Source of the DNA: Brotonthovivens ammoniilytica
GTDB taxonomy: Bacteria > Bacillota > Clostridia > Lachnospirales > Lachnospiraceae
DNA: 64,000 nucleotides
Direction of reading: 5' to 3'
NCBI RefSeq assembly: GCF_025566885.1
Contig: NZ_JAOQJQ010000005.1
Coordinates: 236,836 to 300,835, forward strand
The notes under the pieces are model-generated. The model made no database searches. It worked only from the letters and a program-made list of their open reading frames with translations, and was not told the DNA's origin. The position numbers and the translations under genes are program-made. Every line of letters starts with the position of its first letter. Position 1 is the first letter of the stretch. Positions 52,269-61,157 of this stretch are shown here, one piece after another.

Positions 52269-52466
52269 ACTTTGTCGTAAAAAGCACACCCATGCAGTGC
52301 ATCTAAGTTATGGCATGCCCGGATGGGTATAGTTTATCCTGCCCGCTGTTTTTTTATGCTATGTTTGAACCTTTTACTCCTTTTTGATGCTTAAGTACGA
52401 AAAAATCCGGTAAGAAGCCCACAGAATGGGATTTCTTACCGGATTTTCGTTTTTTTAGGACAAAGT
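52269..52466. mobile_element. MITE-like segment with 15-bp terminal inverted repeats
   Basis: ACTTTGTCGTAAAAA (52269-52283) and, reversed at the right end, ACTTTGTCCTAAAAA (complement of 52452-52466) match at 14 of 15 positions and bound a 198-base segment. Inside lie an imperfect hairpin with outer arms ACCCAT/ATGGGT (52290-52337) and the terminator stem at 52404-52445. No coding frame and no clear target-site duplication are seen. Much of the 363-base gap 52167-52529 consists of this segment. Confidence 0.4.
52404..52455 (-). terminator. Terminator downstream of the DUF4914 gene
   Basis: AATCCGGTAAGAAGCCC pairs with GGGATTTCTTACCGGATT; the minus-strand side ends in TTTTTTCG, and the plus-strand side in TTTTCGTTTTTTT, so it may act both ways. 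Confidence 0.8.
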
Positions 52467-52529
52467 TTCCACTCGTTCATCTAAAATGATGATTTTGCGA
52501 CATCCCCTCTTTGTTCGTATCCTTTTATT

Positions 52530-54404
52530 TTAAGATAACCCCAGAGGGATAATTGCACAGTAGTCTTCAATGCTTCCATTATTCTTAAAGCATTGAAGAA
52601 TCTGTTTGCCCACCGGATGCAGTTCTTCTACATCATAACATTCCAGTTCTTTCGCAAAAAAGTTATACAGAATTTCAGCTCCTTTATCGTACCCTTCTGT
52701 TCCAAGCGTTTCCTGACTTTCCGGATGCAGGAACTTTGAACGGATATGCTGTCCGTCCACCTTCATTTCTTTTAATGTATATCCAAATAAAGGGCACCTT
52801 GCCGGTACCAGGCGGTCCATTTTCATATTTACGCCGCCCCGCCTTGCAAGATATTCTCTGGAAATCCATTCTGCCGCAAAACCGATCCGGTATATTCCAA
52901 TATGCTGATTGGGTATCAGCACATATCTTGTATTTGGACTGTTAATAATCTGCTCCAGCAAAAGATTTGCCTGTTTTACTTTCAGTCCGGTTGCAAAAGG
53001 CCAGTAGGACCCCACACCTTCACTGGCAAGAGGCGCATTTCCGCTGATACTTGGATTTTTAAACCCTCTTGGAGCAACCAGACGCCACAGCCATGCCAAA
53101 GCCGGCGGGATAATCTGCATCAGCCCCATAATTCCGTAATCGGGATTTTCTGCCGTTGTGGGCGGCATACGAACGCCAAAGCTCCGTACATCTACCTCTA
53201 CAGGATCTGAAACAATATTATCAACCATTTTTCTTGGGACAATCACCCTTGGATTGGGGCATGGTTTTCCGTCAGAGTCCAGCGTATGTTCCCATACAAG
53301 ACAGGTTGCCTTTGGTACGCCTTCCACATTGAAAAATACCAGCGGCTCTTTGGAATGAATGGTAATCCGCTCATACATAGGATCACATCCATACTCGTCA
53401 ATCCCGTCTACTCTAAGGAACCATCCGTCTTCTCCATCATACAGGCAGAGTTTCCTGCTGTCCTTCTGAAAAGATGGATGACAAATGGCCATATCATCTG
53501 TTACCGGGTGTATTGTACAGGTATCACTCATATTAATATAATTTTTCTCACCAGTTTCAATATTTGTGCCAATGAGAACACGCCCGTCCGCCGCACGCTG
53601 CACATCCTGCAGCAATTCACTCTTTCCGCCGCCGGAAGCGCCTTCATGCATCATAACCATTTCATTTTCATAAGGTGTAATAATTTTGGCTGCAGATGCG
53701 TGGGCTGTAATCCAGCCTTCTCTCTCACCGATATCCAGCAGCACACTGTAAATTCCCTTCTTAGCGGAAGGACCCGGATACAAATTATAAGAAAAAATTT
53801 CGTGACGGTCTTTCATCCTGTTATGTACACAAACCTGTTTTCCTTCAAAATGTGTATGTCGAAACGGCGGCGCCACATAAATAATTGCTTTCGGCTTAAA
53901 CTTATCAACACTTTTTGCATTCACAAAAGCCTGCAGCTGAGAAAGGGCAAATGCAAAAAACGCCGCATTTCTGGGGCATACTAAAATCGCCTCATATCCA
54001 TATCTGGCACCGCCTGCCATAAACGGAACAAGAATCAGCTCCTGCTGGGCAAGCCACTGAAAAGTCTCCTTTTTTACAGACTTAAAATCATAACCATATA
54101 CGTCTTTAAACCGCGGTTTATCTGTAGGCATGTCATCCGATATCCGCATACAGTCCGGGTCTCTCCTTCGCATATAATCTTCTGTATAATTAACCACTGC
54201 TCCGTTTTTGCAGCGCACTACATCTGCTTCTTTTATAAGATCCCCATCAATTTCATAAGACACCTCAATCCGGTTGGTGCTTTTATTTCCGAAGATAAGT
54301 TCATACAGCATTTCCTTTGTTTCAGGCACAATTACGCTGGGACTGTTGTTCAGAGCGGCTTCAAGCTCTTTTGGAAAGAGAAATTTCTCTAATAAAACGT
54401 TCAT
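52530..54404 (-). CDS. DUF4914 family PEP carboxykinase-like protein
   Basis: A 624-residue protein of the DUF4914 family, related in sequence pattern to PEP carboxykinase. A P-loop (MMHEGASGGGKSELLQD, about residue 256) is embedded in a region (TIHPVTDDMAICHPSF) comparable to PEPCK active sites. Other regions are ARYGYEAILVCPRNAAFFAFALSQ and NLYPGPSAKKGIYSVLLDIGE. It is larger than standard PEPCK and has not, to my knowledge, been characterised; it may be a kinase or carboxykinase of a different substrate. It is a single gene with its own promoter (54450-54478) and terminator. Start ATG has GAGGGATC before it. Confidence 0.8.
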   Translation of the reverse strand: MNVLLEKFLFPKELEAALNNSPSVIVPETKEMLYELIFGNKSTNRIEVSYEIDGDLIKEADVVRCKNGAVVNYTEDYMRRRDPDCMRISDDMPTDKPRFKDVYGYDFKSVKKETFQWLAQQELILVPFMAGGARYGYEAILVCPRNAAFFAFALSQLQAFVNAKSVDKFKPKAIIYVAPPFRHTHFEGKQVCVHNRMKDRHEIFSYNLYPGPSAKKGIYSVLLDIGEREGWITAHASAAKIITPYENEMVMMHEGASGGGKSELLQDVQRAADGRVLIGTNIETGEKNYINMSDTCTIHPVTDDMAICHPSFQKDSRKLCLYDGEDGWFLRVDGIDEYGCDPMYERITIHSKEPLVFFNVEGVPKATCLVWEHTLDSDGKPCPNPRVIVPRKMVDNIVSDPVEVDVRSFGVRMPPTTAENPDYGIMGLMQIIPPALAWLWRLVAPRGFKNPSISGNAPLASEGVGSYWPFATGLKVKQANLLLEQIINSPNTRYVLIPNQHIGIYRIGFAAEWISREYLARRGGVNMKMDRLVPARCPLFGYTLKEMKVDGQHIRSKFLHPESQETLGTEGYDKGAEILYNFFAKELECYDVEELHPVGKQILQCFKNNGSIEDYCAIIPLGLS

Positions 54405-54449
54405 ATGATCCCTCCTGCTTTTGTTCTTTTCTATTTTCTTATCTCGTTG

Positions 54450-54478
54450 ATGTTACAGTGATTTTATATATTTGTCAA
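54450..54478 (-). promoter_or_regulatory. Promoter of the DUF4914 gene
   Basis: On the minus strand TTGACA (54473-54478), 17-bp spacer and TAACAT (54450-54455), 46 bases before the start codon. Confidence 0.65.
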
Positions 54479-54535
54479 GCAGACCACAAAATATTCACAC
54501 CATTCCTTTTGGCAGGACAGAAGGCATTTCCATGG

Positions 54536-55351
54536 CTATTTCTTCTCATCTGCGATTTGTTTTCCGGTGGTATCCACATGATAATTATCACGGATAATCA
54601 ACTCAGATATAGGCACAATGGTATATCCTTTGTCTTCCAGTCCGGTAAGAAGCCGGTCTAGTGCATCCGCCGTATATTTCGCCCCGTTGTGGCACAAAAT
54701 AATGGCTCCATTTCCCAAATGTTTACTGTCACATACCTGACGTATAATATCCTCCGCCCCATAATCTTTCCAGTCAAGACTGTCCACCGACCACTGAATG
54801 GGATAATAGCCACAGGATTTTGATACTGTAATTACTTCATTATCATAATCCCCGTAAGGCGGCCGGAATAAAAACATTTCATACCCGGTGAGTTCTTTTA
54901 CTTTATCATGTACGGTCATCAGCTCTGATTTGATTTCTTCATCTGACAGCTGACTCATATTTTTATGATTTTCACTATGATTTCCCAGATCATGCCCCGC
55001 CTCTAGAATTGCTTTTACATCATCGGGATAGTCAGAAACCCATCCGCCAGTCATAAAAAACGTCACATGCACGTTATGCTTTTTTAAAATATCTAAAATT
55101 TCCTGTGTATCTTCATTTCCCCAGGCCGCATCAAAGCTTAACGCTACCTTTTTTTCTGTTGTATCCACACAGTATATAGGCAGTTCTCTTCCGTTAACTG
55201 TATTACTTACAGACACATGTTTTTTGGCATAACCGGCAATGGAAACTGCCGCCAGCGCCATACAGCATCCTATCATAATGTTACTTCGTATTCTTTTCCC
55301 TGCCCGTTTCATTGGTTTTGTTGATTCCGATTCTGATTTCCTTTTTCGCAT
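54536..55351 (-). CDS. Polysaccharide deacetylase, PdaB-like
   Basis: A 271-residue membrane-anchored CE4 (NodB) deacetylase. After a basic N-terminus and a membrane helix (residues about 23-42) the catalytic domain has KKVALSFDAAWGNEDTQ (Asp base; the PdaB-type 'FDxxWG' variant), the metal-binding His pair in GHDLGNHSENH, RPPYGDYD, and the C-terminal His in AIILCHNG. This pattern is close to the sporulation protein PdaB that acts on spore cortex or peptidoglycan. Start at 55351 follows GGAGG by five bases; the longer frame begins upstream of it. It stands alone, 131 bases from its neighbour. Confidence 0.9.
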   Translation of the reverse strand: MRKRKSESESTKPMKRAGKRIRSNIMIGCCMALAAVSIAGYAKKHVSVSNTVNGRELPIYCVDTTEKKVALSFDAAWGNEDTQEILDILKKHNVHVTFFMTGGWVSDYPDDVKAILEAGHDLGNHSENHKNMSQLSDEEIKSELMTVHDKVKELTGYEMFLFRPPYGDYDNEVITVSKSCGYYPIQWSVDSLDWKDYGAEDIIRQVCDSKHLGNGAIILCHNGAKYTADALDRLLTGLEDKGYTIVPISELIIRDNYHVDTTGKQIADEKK

Positions 55352-55478
55352 ATCAACCTCCAAAAGATTCTGTTTCAAATATATGCTGTAACATCTTTCG
55401 GTATACATGCAGAAACTATATTTTCAAGCATTTTTACTGTAATTTCTAACTGAAAATAAAGACACATAGTCTCTTAAC

Positions 55479-55506
55479 TTGACAGGTGAAAAATCCAGAT
55501 TATAAT
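55479..55506 (+). promoter_or_regulatory. Perfect-consensus sigma-A promoter
   Basis: TTGACA (55479-55484) and TATAAT (55501-55506), both exact matches, with a 16-bp spacer. No protein gene follows on this strand. Confidence 0.8.
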
Positions 55507-55512
55507 ACAAAC

Positions 55513-55646
55513 TATAGAATAAATATATAGTACATATGAAGAATTTATGGTTATTCTGACCACTTGCAGCTTACTTGTAGCAATTCTGAATTATACGCAT
55601 AAAAAATAGACGTCCTGACTTCGGTAGAATAGACGCCTATTTTTAG
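55513..55646 (+). ncRNA. Candidate small RNA of about 130 nt
   Basis: Bounded by the exact-consensus promoter at 55479 and the terminator at 55602-55644. It carries no credible coding frame except a seven-codon MKNLWLF frame without a ribosome site. It could be a small regulatory RNA or the leader of a deleted gene of the former mobile element next to it. Confidence 0.4.
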
Positions 55647-55648
55647 AA
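55602..55648 (+). terminator. Terminator of the candidate small RNA
   Basis: AAAAATAGACGTC pairs with GACGCCTATTTTT (12 of 13 positions) around a 17-base loop, with a T-rich right arm. Confidence 0.7.
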
Positions 55649-55789
55649 ACTTATTTTACTGAAGCAGATGGGGTACGACCATCTTCTCAGTTGTCTTGTA
55701 AGTATATTATAACAAATATGCTTAAAAAGTCAAATTAACTATATTCCCATTACTCCATACCACCGCAGAGAAATAGGTAGGATATTAAA

Positions 55790-55902
55790 ATGCCATCATA
55801 TTATGATGAGAAAACAAAATCCTGGTACGTAAAACTATTCTATCAGAAGTAGCAGAACTCCTAGAGAAGCTCTATAAAAATTACTATCAAAGAAAGCCGT
55901 AA
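55790..55902 (+). pseudogene. Integrase remnant (N- and C-terminal ends fused)
   Basis: A frame of 20 codons reads MPSYYDEKTKSWYVKLFYQK, the start of a Tn916-type tyrosine integrase, and ends at a stop. A second frame immediately after (VAELLEKLYKNYYQRKP, 55849-55902) resembles the C-terminal end of such an integrase. The central part, with the catalytic residues, is deleted. It points at the 3' end of tRNA-Gly(CCC), 34 bases beyond, the usual site for such elements. I infer a scar of a lost integrative element. Confidence 0.6.
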
Positions 55903-55931
55903 ACGCTGTACTTTCAACGTTTACGGCTTAT
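55894..55931. terminator. Terminator of tRNA-Gly(CCC)
   Basis: AAGCCGTAAACG and CGTTTACGGCTT form a perfect 12-bp stem with a 12-base loop, T-rich on both sides, directly after the tRNA 3' end on the minus strand. Confidence 0.75.
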
Positions 55932-55935
55932 TTTA

Positions 55936-56006
55936 AGCAGATAACGGGAGTCGAACCCGCCTTTCCAGCTTGGGAAGCTAGCGTTCTACCGATGAACCAT
56001 ATCTGC
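55936..56006 (-). tRNA. tRNA-Gly (CCC anticodon)
   Basis: Folds as a cloverleaf: acceptor GCAGATA/TATCTGC, D-arm GTTC...GAAC, anticodon arm CTAGC-TTCCCAA-GCTGG with anticodon CCC, T-arm CGGGTTCGACTCCCG. Discriminator T is normal for tRNA-Gly. No encoded CCA. Confidence 0.93.
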
Positions 56007-56040
56007 ATGTATTTAATTCTACCACTAACTGAAAAAGATG

Positions 56041-56125
56041 AAAAGCCCTTTTTTTATATTTTGGAACAGTATATGAAACCGGTCTGATAGTCTTTTCATA
56101 TTATTTCATTCAAAAAAGGGCTTTT
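56041..56125. repeat. Inverted repeat between tRNA-Gly and pyruvate kinase
   Basis: AAAAGCCCTTTTTT (56041-56054) and its exact complement AAAAAAGGGCTTTT (56112-56125) bracket 57 bases that contain a smaller stem TATGAAA/TTTCATA. It follows the pyruvate kinase stop on the minus strand and could be an extended terminator. Confidence 0.6.
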
Positions 56126-56217
56126 CCTGTCTGAAGACGGCATTTTAACAACAATGATTGCCATCCTTTTCTATTTCTCTTCCTTACTATATATCTTTCC
56201 TATTAACAAAACAAAGC

Positions 56218-57981
56218 TTATACGTCTGCCTTTGAATTGCAGCTTACCGTACCTCTCCGTCCGTCCAGCGTAACATAGGCACCCGTTTTTAAAATCTGAA
56301 CAGCATTTTTAGCTCCAAGAATTACCGGCATATCCAGGCTCAGTCCAACAATAGCCGCATGTGAATTGGTCCCCTCTGCTTCCACAATCAAGCCGGAGGC
56401 TTTACGGATCTGCTGCATCATTTCATTACTGGTATCTTTTGCCACAATAATATCACCAGGCTTAAATATTTCGCCAAGCATTTCTGCAGATTCTGCCACA
56501 CAAAGATTTGCAGATACTGTTTTTTCACTAATCCCTTTACCTGAAGCCAGAATATGTCCTGCTACATGTACCTTAATAAGATTTGTTGTACCTGATACCC
56601 CAAGGGGAACGCCTGCAGTTAAAACAACCAGTTCACCTTGTTTTACCAGCCCTTTACGTTCAGCAGTATCCACAGCATGATCAAACAATTCATCGGATGT
56701 CTCTTTTTTATCCACAAGCAACGGTGTAACCCCCCAGGAAAGATTCAGCTGGCGGCAGACATTTTTATGAACAGAACATCCAAGAATAGGACATCCCGGA
56801 CGATATTTTGATACCATTCTAGCTGTACGGCCAGAATTGGATACTGTAATAATAGCTGCCGCATTCAAATCCATAGCAGTGGTGCAGGTGGCATGAGCAA
56901 TGGCATTGGTAATATCCGGATTTGTCAGCATACTGCGTTTTTTCATTCTTGACAAATAATTAATATCTTTTTCTGTGCGGATTGCAATTTTTACCATCGT
57001 CTGAAGTGCCTCTACCGGATACAAACCGGCAGCCGTTTCACCCGACAGCATAATCGCACTGGTTCCGTCATATACTGCATTGGCCACATCTGCAGCTTCT
57101 GCTCTAGTGGGACGGGGATTTTTCATCATAGAGTCCAGCATCTGCGTTGCTGTAATTACCTGCTTTCCGGCCATATAAACTTTTTCTATGATCATCTTTT
57201 GAATTACCGGAACTTCTTCAAATGGAATTTCGACTCCCATATCTCCCCGGGCCACCATAATGCCGTCTGACACTTTAATGATATCGTCTATATTATCCAC
57301 ACCCTGCTTATTTTCAATTTTAGCAATAATGTTAATGCTGGAACAATTATGTTCCTCTAGGATTTTACGGATAGCAAGAACATCATCAGCGGTCCGCACA
57401 AATGACGCAGCAATAAAGTCAAAACCGGATTCAATACCAAACACAATATCGCTGTAATCTGTCTCACTGATATAAGGCATGGAAAGCTCTGCGTTGGGCA
57501 CATTGACCCCTTTTTTATCTGAGATCATTCCTCCATTTTTTACAACACAGGCAATATCAGAACCTTTGATCTCAGTAACTTCCATCTCAATCAAACCATC
57601 ATCAATCAGAATCCTTGAGCCCACATGGACATCCTTGTACAGATCTTTATATGAAATGGCCACTTTTTCCGCACTTCCCAAAATCTCTTCTGTTGTCAGG
57701 ACCAGCTTCTGTCCGGCCTTTAATTCGGCTTTTCCACCTTCAAGATTTCTTAAACGGATCTCAGGTCCTTTTGTATCCAGCAGTGCCGCCACCGGAAGAT
57801 TCAGCTCTTCTCTTAATTGAATCAGTTTATCCAGACGTTTTTTCTGCTCCTGATGTGTTCCATGAGAAAAATTAAATCTGGCAACATTCATTCCCTCCAG
57901 AATCAATTCTTTTAACACCTCTCCTTTGTCTGTAGATGGACCAAGGGTACAAATGATTTTGGTTTTTCTGATATCTTTCAT
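56218..57981 (-). CDS. pyk: Pyruvate kinase with C-terminal PEP-utilising mobile domain
   Basis: A 587-residue pyruvate kinase that converts phosphoenolpyruvate and ADP to pyruvate and ATP. The active-site motif IIAKIENKQGVDNIDDI and MVARGDMGVEIPFEEVP, the NFSHGTHQEQ motif and ITATQMLDSMMKNPRPTRAEAADVANAVYDGTSAIMLSGETAAG are all intact. After the usual C-terminal domain there is an extra ~115-residue domain (GDIIVAKDTSNEMMQQIRKASGLIVEAEGTNSHAAIVG) like the PEP-binding mobile domain of PEP synthase and EI, with the phospho-carrying His (NSH). This extra domain is common in Bacilli and Clostridia. Start ATG at 57981 follows GAAAGGAG; a frame extending 28 codons upstream is ignored. Confidence 0.96.
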   Translation of the reverse strand: MKDIRKTKIICTLGPSTDKGEVLKELILEGMNVARFNFSHGTHQEQKKRLDKLIQLREELNLPVAALLDTKGPEIRLRNLEGGKAELKAGQKLVLTTEEILGSAEKVAISYKDLYKDVHVGSRILIDDGLIEMEVTEIKGSDIACVVKNGGMISDKKGVNVPNAELSMPYISETDYSDIVFGIESGFDFIAASFVRTADDVLAIRKILEEHNCSSINIIAKIENKQGVDNIDDIIKVSDGIMVARGDMGVEIPFEEVPVIQKMIIEKVYMAGKQVITATQMLDSMMKNPRPTRAEAADVANAVYDGTSAIMLSGETAAGLYPVEALQTMVKIAIRTEKDINYLSRMKKRSMLTNPDITNAIAHATCTTAMDLNAAAIITVSNSGRTARMVSKYRPGCPILGCSVHKNVCRQLNLSWGVTPLLVDKKETSDELFDHAVDTAERKGLVKQGELVVLTAGVPLGVSGTTNLIKVHVAGHILASGKGISEKTVSANLCVAESAEMLGEIFKPGDIIVAKDTSNEMMQQIRKASGLIVEAEGTNSHAAIVGLSLDMPVILGAKNAVQILKTGAYVTLDGRRGTVSCNSKADV

Positions 57982-58088
57982 AGATGCTCCTTTCAAAAAA
58001 AGGGGGCAATATACCTGTTGTACATGCCCCTCTTTCACGCTGTTCTTAAATGTCCTTCTCCCCAAAACATTTTCCCTTTCGGGTTATG

Positions 58089-59021
58089 CTATTTTTTTAT
58101 AACTGTCCCAGTCTCGCCGCCAAGAGCCTTCTTCCCGGCATCCAGCCTGGTAATCAGCACTGTACGTATTGCAGAATCTCCAATGAACTTCAGGGCGGTT
58201 TCAATTTTAGGCCCCATAGTTCCCTGGCCAAACTGTCCCTCTTTCATGTATTCCTCCGCCTGCTGGCAATTTAGTTCTGACAGCTCTTCTTCATTATCTT
58301 TACCATAATTCAGACATACATGCTCCACACCAGTTAATATTACCAGCTGCTCTGCATTTACTCCATCTGCAAGAGCTCCCGCAATTAAATCCTTTTCAAT
58401 TACGGCACTGGCTCCCTTTAAAACATGTCCCTGTTCCAGAACCGGAATACCTCCGCCTCCGGCAGCTATCACAATCTGATCCGCATCCAGCAGTGCATTC
58501 ACAGCATCCAGCTCAACAATCTCCATTGGCTTTGGCGCGGCAACAATTCTCCGGTAACCGCCATCAACTTTGACAACATGATTTCCTTTTTTCTCTTCCG
58601 CCTCTGCTTCTTCTTTTGTCATAACACGGCCAATAATCTTGGTGGGCGCATAAAATGCATCATCATAAGGATCTACTGTCACCTGTGTTAAAATAGTAGA
58701 AACCGTCTTATAGATTCCTCTGCCCATCAGTTCTTCTCTGATAGCATTCTGCAAATCGTAACCAATATATCCCTGACTCATTGCAGAGCACACAGACATA
58801 GGTGTTGCTGTATATTCCGGATATAAACGATGGAACTCCGTCATAGCAGTATGAATCATCCCAACCTGAGGACCATTGCTGTGTGTAATTACTACCTGCC
58901 AGTCATCCTGAATCAAATCGGCAATGGCTCTGGCCGCCTTTTTGGTTGCTCTCTTCTGTTCTGGAAGCGTTGTCCCAAGCGCATCATGTCCCAATGCAAT
59001 TACAATCCTCTTTTTCTTCAT
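58089..59021 (-). CDS. arcC: Carbamate kinase
   Basis: A 310-residue amino-acid kinase family enzyme. Motifs IALGHDALGTTLPEQ at the N-terminus, THSNGPQVGMI, the central VIAAGGGGIPVLEQG, KGASAVIEKDLIAGALADGVNAEQLVILTGVEH and C-terminal GTMGPKIETALKFI are those of ArcC, which makes ATP and CO2/NH3 from carbamoyl phosphate. No arcA or argF is adjacent, so it may serve purine or agmatine fermentation elsewhere in the genome. Start ATG at 59021 follows GGAGG by ten bases. The previous gene on this strand, htrA, is separated by a terminator. Confidence 0.93.
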   Translation of the reverse strand: MKKKRIVIALGHDALGTTLPEQKRATKKAARAIADLIQDDWQVVITHSNGPQVGMIHTAMTEFHRLYPEYTATPMSVCSAMSQGYIGYDLQNAIREELMGRGIYKTVSTILTQVTVDPYDDAFYAPTKIIGRVMTKEEAEAEEKKGNHVVKVDGGYRRIVAAPKPMEIVELDAVNALLDADQIVIAAGGGGIPVLEQGHVLKGASAVIEKDLIAGALADGVNAEQLVILTGVEHVCLNYGKDNEEELSELNCQQAEEYMKEGQFGQGTMGPKIETALKFIGDSAIRTVLITRLDAGKKALGGETGTVIKK

Positions 59022-59113
59022 CGTCCATATGCCTCCAACTTCTATTATAAACCTCGTACTAATTAAAAAAAGATATGAATATTTTATCATATCTTACCAG
59101 TCAGTACAATAAA

Positions 59114-59150
59114 ACGGAGACAGAAAATTTGATTTTCCATCTCCGTCAAT
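59114..59150 (-). terminator. Terminator of htrA
   Basis: ACGGAGA-C-AGAAAAT and its complement form a 15-base imperfect stem with TTTTATT after it on the minus strand, 25 bases past the htrA stop. Confidence 0.75.
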
Positions 59151-59171
59151 ATCAGACATGTTCCGCGCAGA

Positions 59172-60794
59172 TCAGCTGTTTTTGCTTCCCAGTGTCACAT
59201 TAATTTCTTTCTCTACATAGCTGCCGTTATCTGCCCTTTTTACTTTTATTTTAACTTTTGTACCGGCCTCATAATACTGCATCTGGCTTTTCAGTGTTTC
59301 CATAGAATCAATTTTATGGCCGTCAAACTCCGTAATAATATCACCCACTTTAATACCCGCAGTTTCCGCTGCACTTCCACTGGTAATCTGAGCCACATAA
59401 ACACCTTCTGGCATTCTGTAATTCTGGGCAACATCACTGGTCACATCCACACCGGAAATACCAAGATGTGAGCCTTTGGATTCGTCTACTTTTTCCCGTG
59501 TAATAAGCTCCTCAATAATAGGCTGTGCCGTATTAATGGGAATTGCATATCCCATGCCTTCTACTTGTGTGTCTGTATATTTTACAGAATTAATGCCGAT
59601 CACTTCACCGTTCATATTCAGCAGAGCGCCGCCGCTGTTACCAGGATTTATTGCAGCATCTGTCTGAACCAGCTCATTTGTAATAGATTCACCGGTCTGA
59701 GAATCTGTAGTTGTCACTTCACGATTTAAAGCACTGATAACTCCAGTTGTAACAGACTGACCATACCCAAGAGCATTTCCGATTGCCACAGCAGATTCGC
59801 CCACCTGCAGCTCATCTGAATTACCCAGCGCAGCTACTTTAATGGCAGATAATGTTTCTGATTTTAATCCCTTTTTGGGTACCTGCACGACTGCCAGGTC
59901 AGAGCTGGGATCAGTTCCCTTAATCGTTCCGGAGGCAGTGTTGTTATCAGAAAAACAGATTGTAAGAGAGGTCGCTCCGCTTACTACATGATTATTAGTT
60001 GCAATATACAGATTATCATCATCTTCATCTACAATAATACCTGAGCCAAGACTTTCACTGTTATACTGCTGTGACTGGCCAAACATATTATAATATTCAG
60101 ACTGACTCATACTCGTAATGGATACAATGGATGGCATAACATTTTGCACAATGTTTGAAACATCCTTAACAGTAGTAGCTGTACTCACCGGTGTTTTCCC
60201 AATACTGTCTTTTGTGGCATTACTGCTGTCTCCACTAATACTGTCCTGCTGAGTTCTGCCGCTGCTTGTAATATAATTAACTCCCTGGAAAACACCGCCT
60301 GACACAAGTCCGAAAACCACTGCAAGTACAGCACATTTGGCAACTACAGGACCAAATTTTTTGCTTTTCCAAAACCCACTGCTTTTCACAATTTTAGCCT
60401 TTGTTTTCTTTTTCTTTGAATGCTCCCCACCGTCAGAAGGATTTTTTAGAGCATCTGCTTTCGAATTTGACTGTTCAAAATTTTCCGTTTTATATGACAT
60501 ATCCAGATGCGGTGGCTGCTCTTTTGCGCATATATCCGCATCTGCCGAGGATGTCTCCTGCTCTTTTGCAGCGCAGTTATCTGTCTCCTCCAATTTTGCA
60601 TCCTTTATAGTAAAATCAGATTCCTGCTCTAAATTCTGCCGGGCTGCTTCCTGCTGATTCCGCTCTTCATAATAGTCCCCCTGGTGGGTAGTTTCAGACT
60701 GTTCTTTGTCCCTGTAACTATATGAATATAAAGAATCAGAAGACGCTGAATCATTATTGGTATTATTCTCATTTGATGTATATTTTTCATCCAT
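59172..60794 (-). CDS. htrA: HtrA/DegP-like membrane serine protease
   Basis: A 540-residue surface protease. Residues 1-145 are a disordered, Asp/Glu/Ser/Gln-rich cytoplasmic tail; a membrane helix lies at about 150-170 (VAKCAVLAVVFGLVSGGVF); the trypsin-like domain has His about 268 (YIATNNHVVSGA), Asp about 296 (DPSSDLAVVQ) and Ser about 385 (AINPGNSGGALL); a PDZ domain follows (about 430-530, YVAQITSGSAAETAGIKVGD). It acts outside the membrane on misfolded proteins. The long acidic N-terminal tail is longer than usual and may tether it to a cytosolic partner. Confidence 0.94.
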   Translation of the reverse strand: MDEKYTSNENNTNNDSASSDSLYSYSYRDKEQSETTHQGDYYEERNQQEAARQNLEQESDFTIKDAKLEETDNCAAKEQETSSADADICAKEQPPHLDMSYKTENFEQSNSKADALKNPSDGGEHSKKKKTKAKIVKSSGFWKSKKFGPVVAKCAVLAVVFGLVSGGVFQGVNYITSSGRTQQDSISGDSSNATKDSIGKTPVSTATTVKDVSNIVQNVMPSIVSITSMSQSEYYNMFGQSQQYNSESLGSGIIVDEDDDNLYIATNNHVVSGATSLTICFSDNNTASGTIKGTDPSSDLAVVQVPKKGLKSETLSAIKVAALGNSDELQVGESAVAIGNALGYGQSVTTGVISALNREVTTTDSQTGESITNELVQTDAAINPGNSGGALLNMNGEVIGINSVKYTDTQVEGMGYAIPINTAQPIIEELITREKVDESKGSHLGISGVDVTSDVAQNYRMPEGVYVAQITSGSAAETAGIKVGDIITEFDGHKIDSMETLKSQMQYYEAGTKVKIKVKRADNGSYVEKEINVTLGSKNS

Positions 60795-60901
60795 GATTAT
60801 TTTCTCCTTTCATTCTTTTATTATCTTATTTACAGGTTTAGTTTATCTCTCAAATGTGTATGATTTGTGTCTATTGTTTAAAAAAACTTTGTTCTGCCGC
60901 C

Positions 60902-61096
60902 TTATCTTTGTCCATGTATATAAAGCCAGCTGTTTTTATAGTCTTCCCGCTCTTTCTGTGTCATGGATATGTATCGTTCATATGAGAGCTTTACGGGCTG
61001 CATCTGCTGATTTCCACATTTAAAACATTCTACATCTAATCTTCTAGATACCGTCCGAATCCATCCGCATTCTGGACATATGTATAATTTCATCAT
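60902..61096 (-). CDS. Small double-CxxC zinc-ribbon protein
   Basis: A 64-residue protein with CPECGWIRT and CFKCGNQQ, the four cysteines of a zinc ribbon, followed by a helical tail (YERYISMTQKEREDYKNSWLYI). It resembles small zinc-ribbon hypothetical proteins of Lachnospiraceae. It could be a regulator or RNA-binding protein. A GGAAGAAG stretch precedes the start. It lies 61 bases after an LCP protein gene on the same strand. Confidence 0.7.
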   Translation of the reverse strand: MMKLYICPECGWIRTVSRRLDVECFKCGNQQMQPVKLSYERYISMTQKEREDYKNSWLYIHGQR

Positions 61097-61157
61097 TGTT
61101 TCTTCTTCCTTAAACGTATCTGTAAAATGCGGGACATAAATCTATGCCCCGCATTTT

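Larger units (their letters stand above)
55352..56217. other. Intergenic region with promoter, small RNA candidate, integrase scar and tRNA
   Basis: No intact protein gene in 866 bases. It holds a consensus promoter (55479-55506) with a terminator 96 bases later, the remains of an integrase (55790-55902), a terminator (55894-55931), tRNA-Gly (55936-56006) and a 14-bp-arm inverted repeat (56041-56125). The stretch 55352-55470 shows nothing I can name. Confidence 0.8.
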
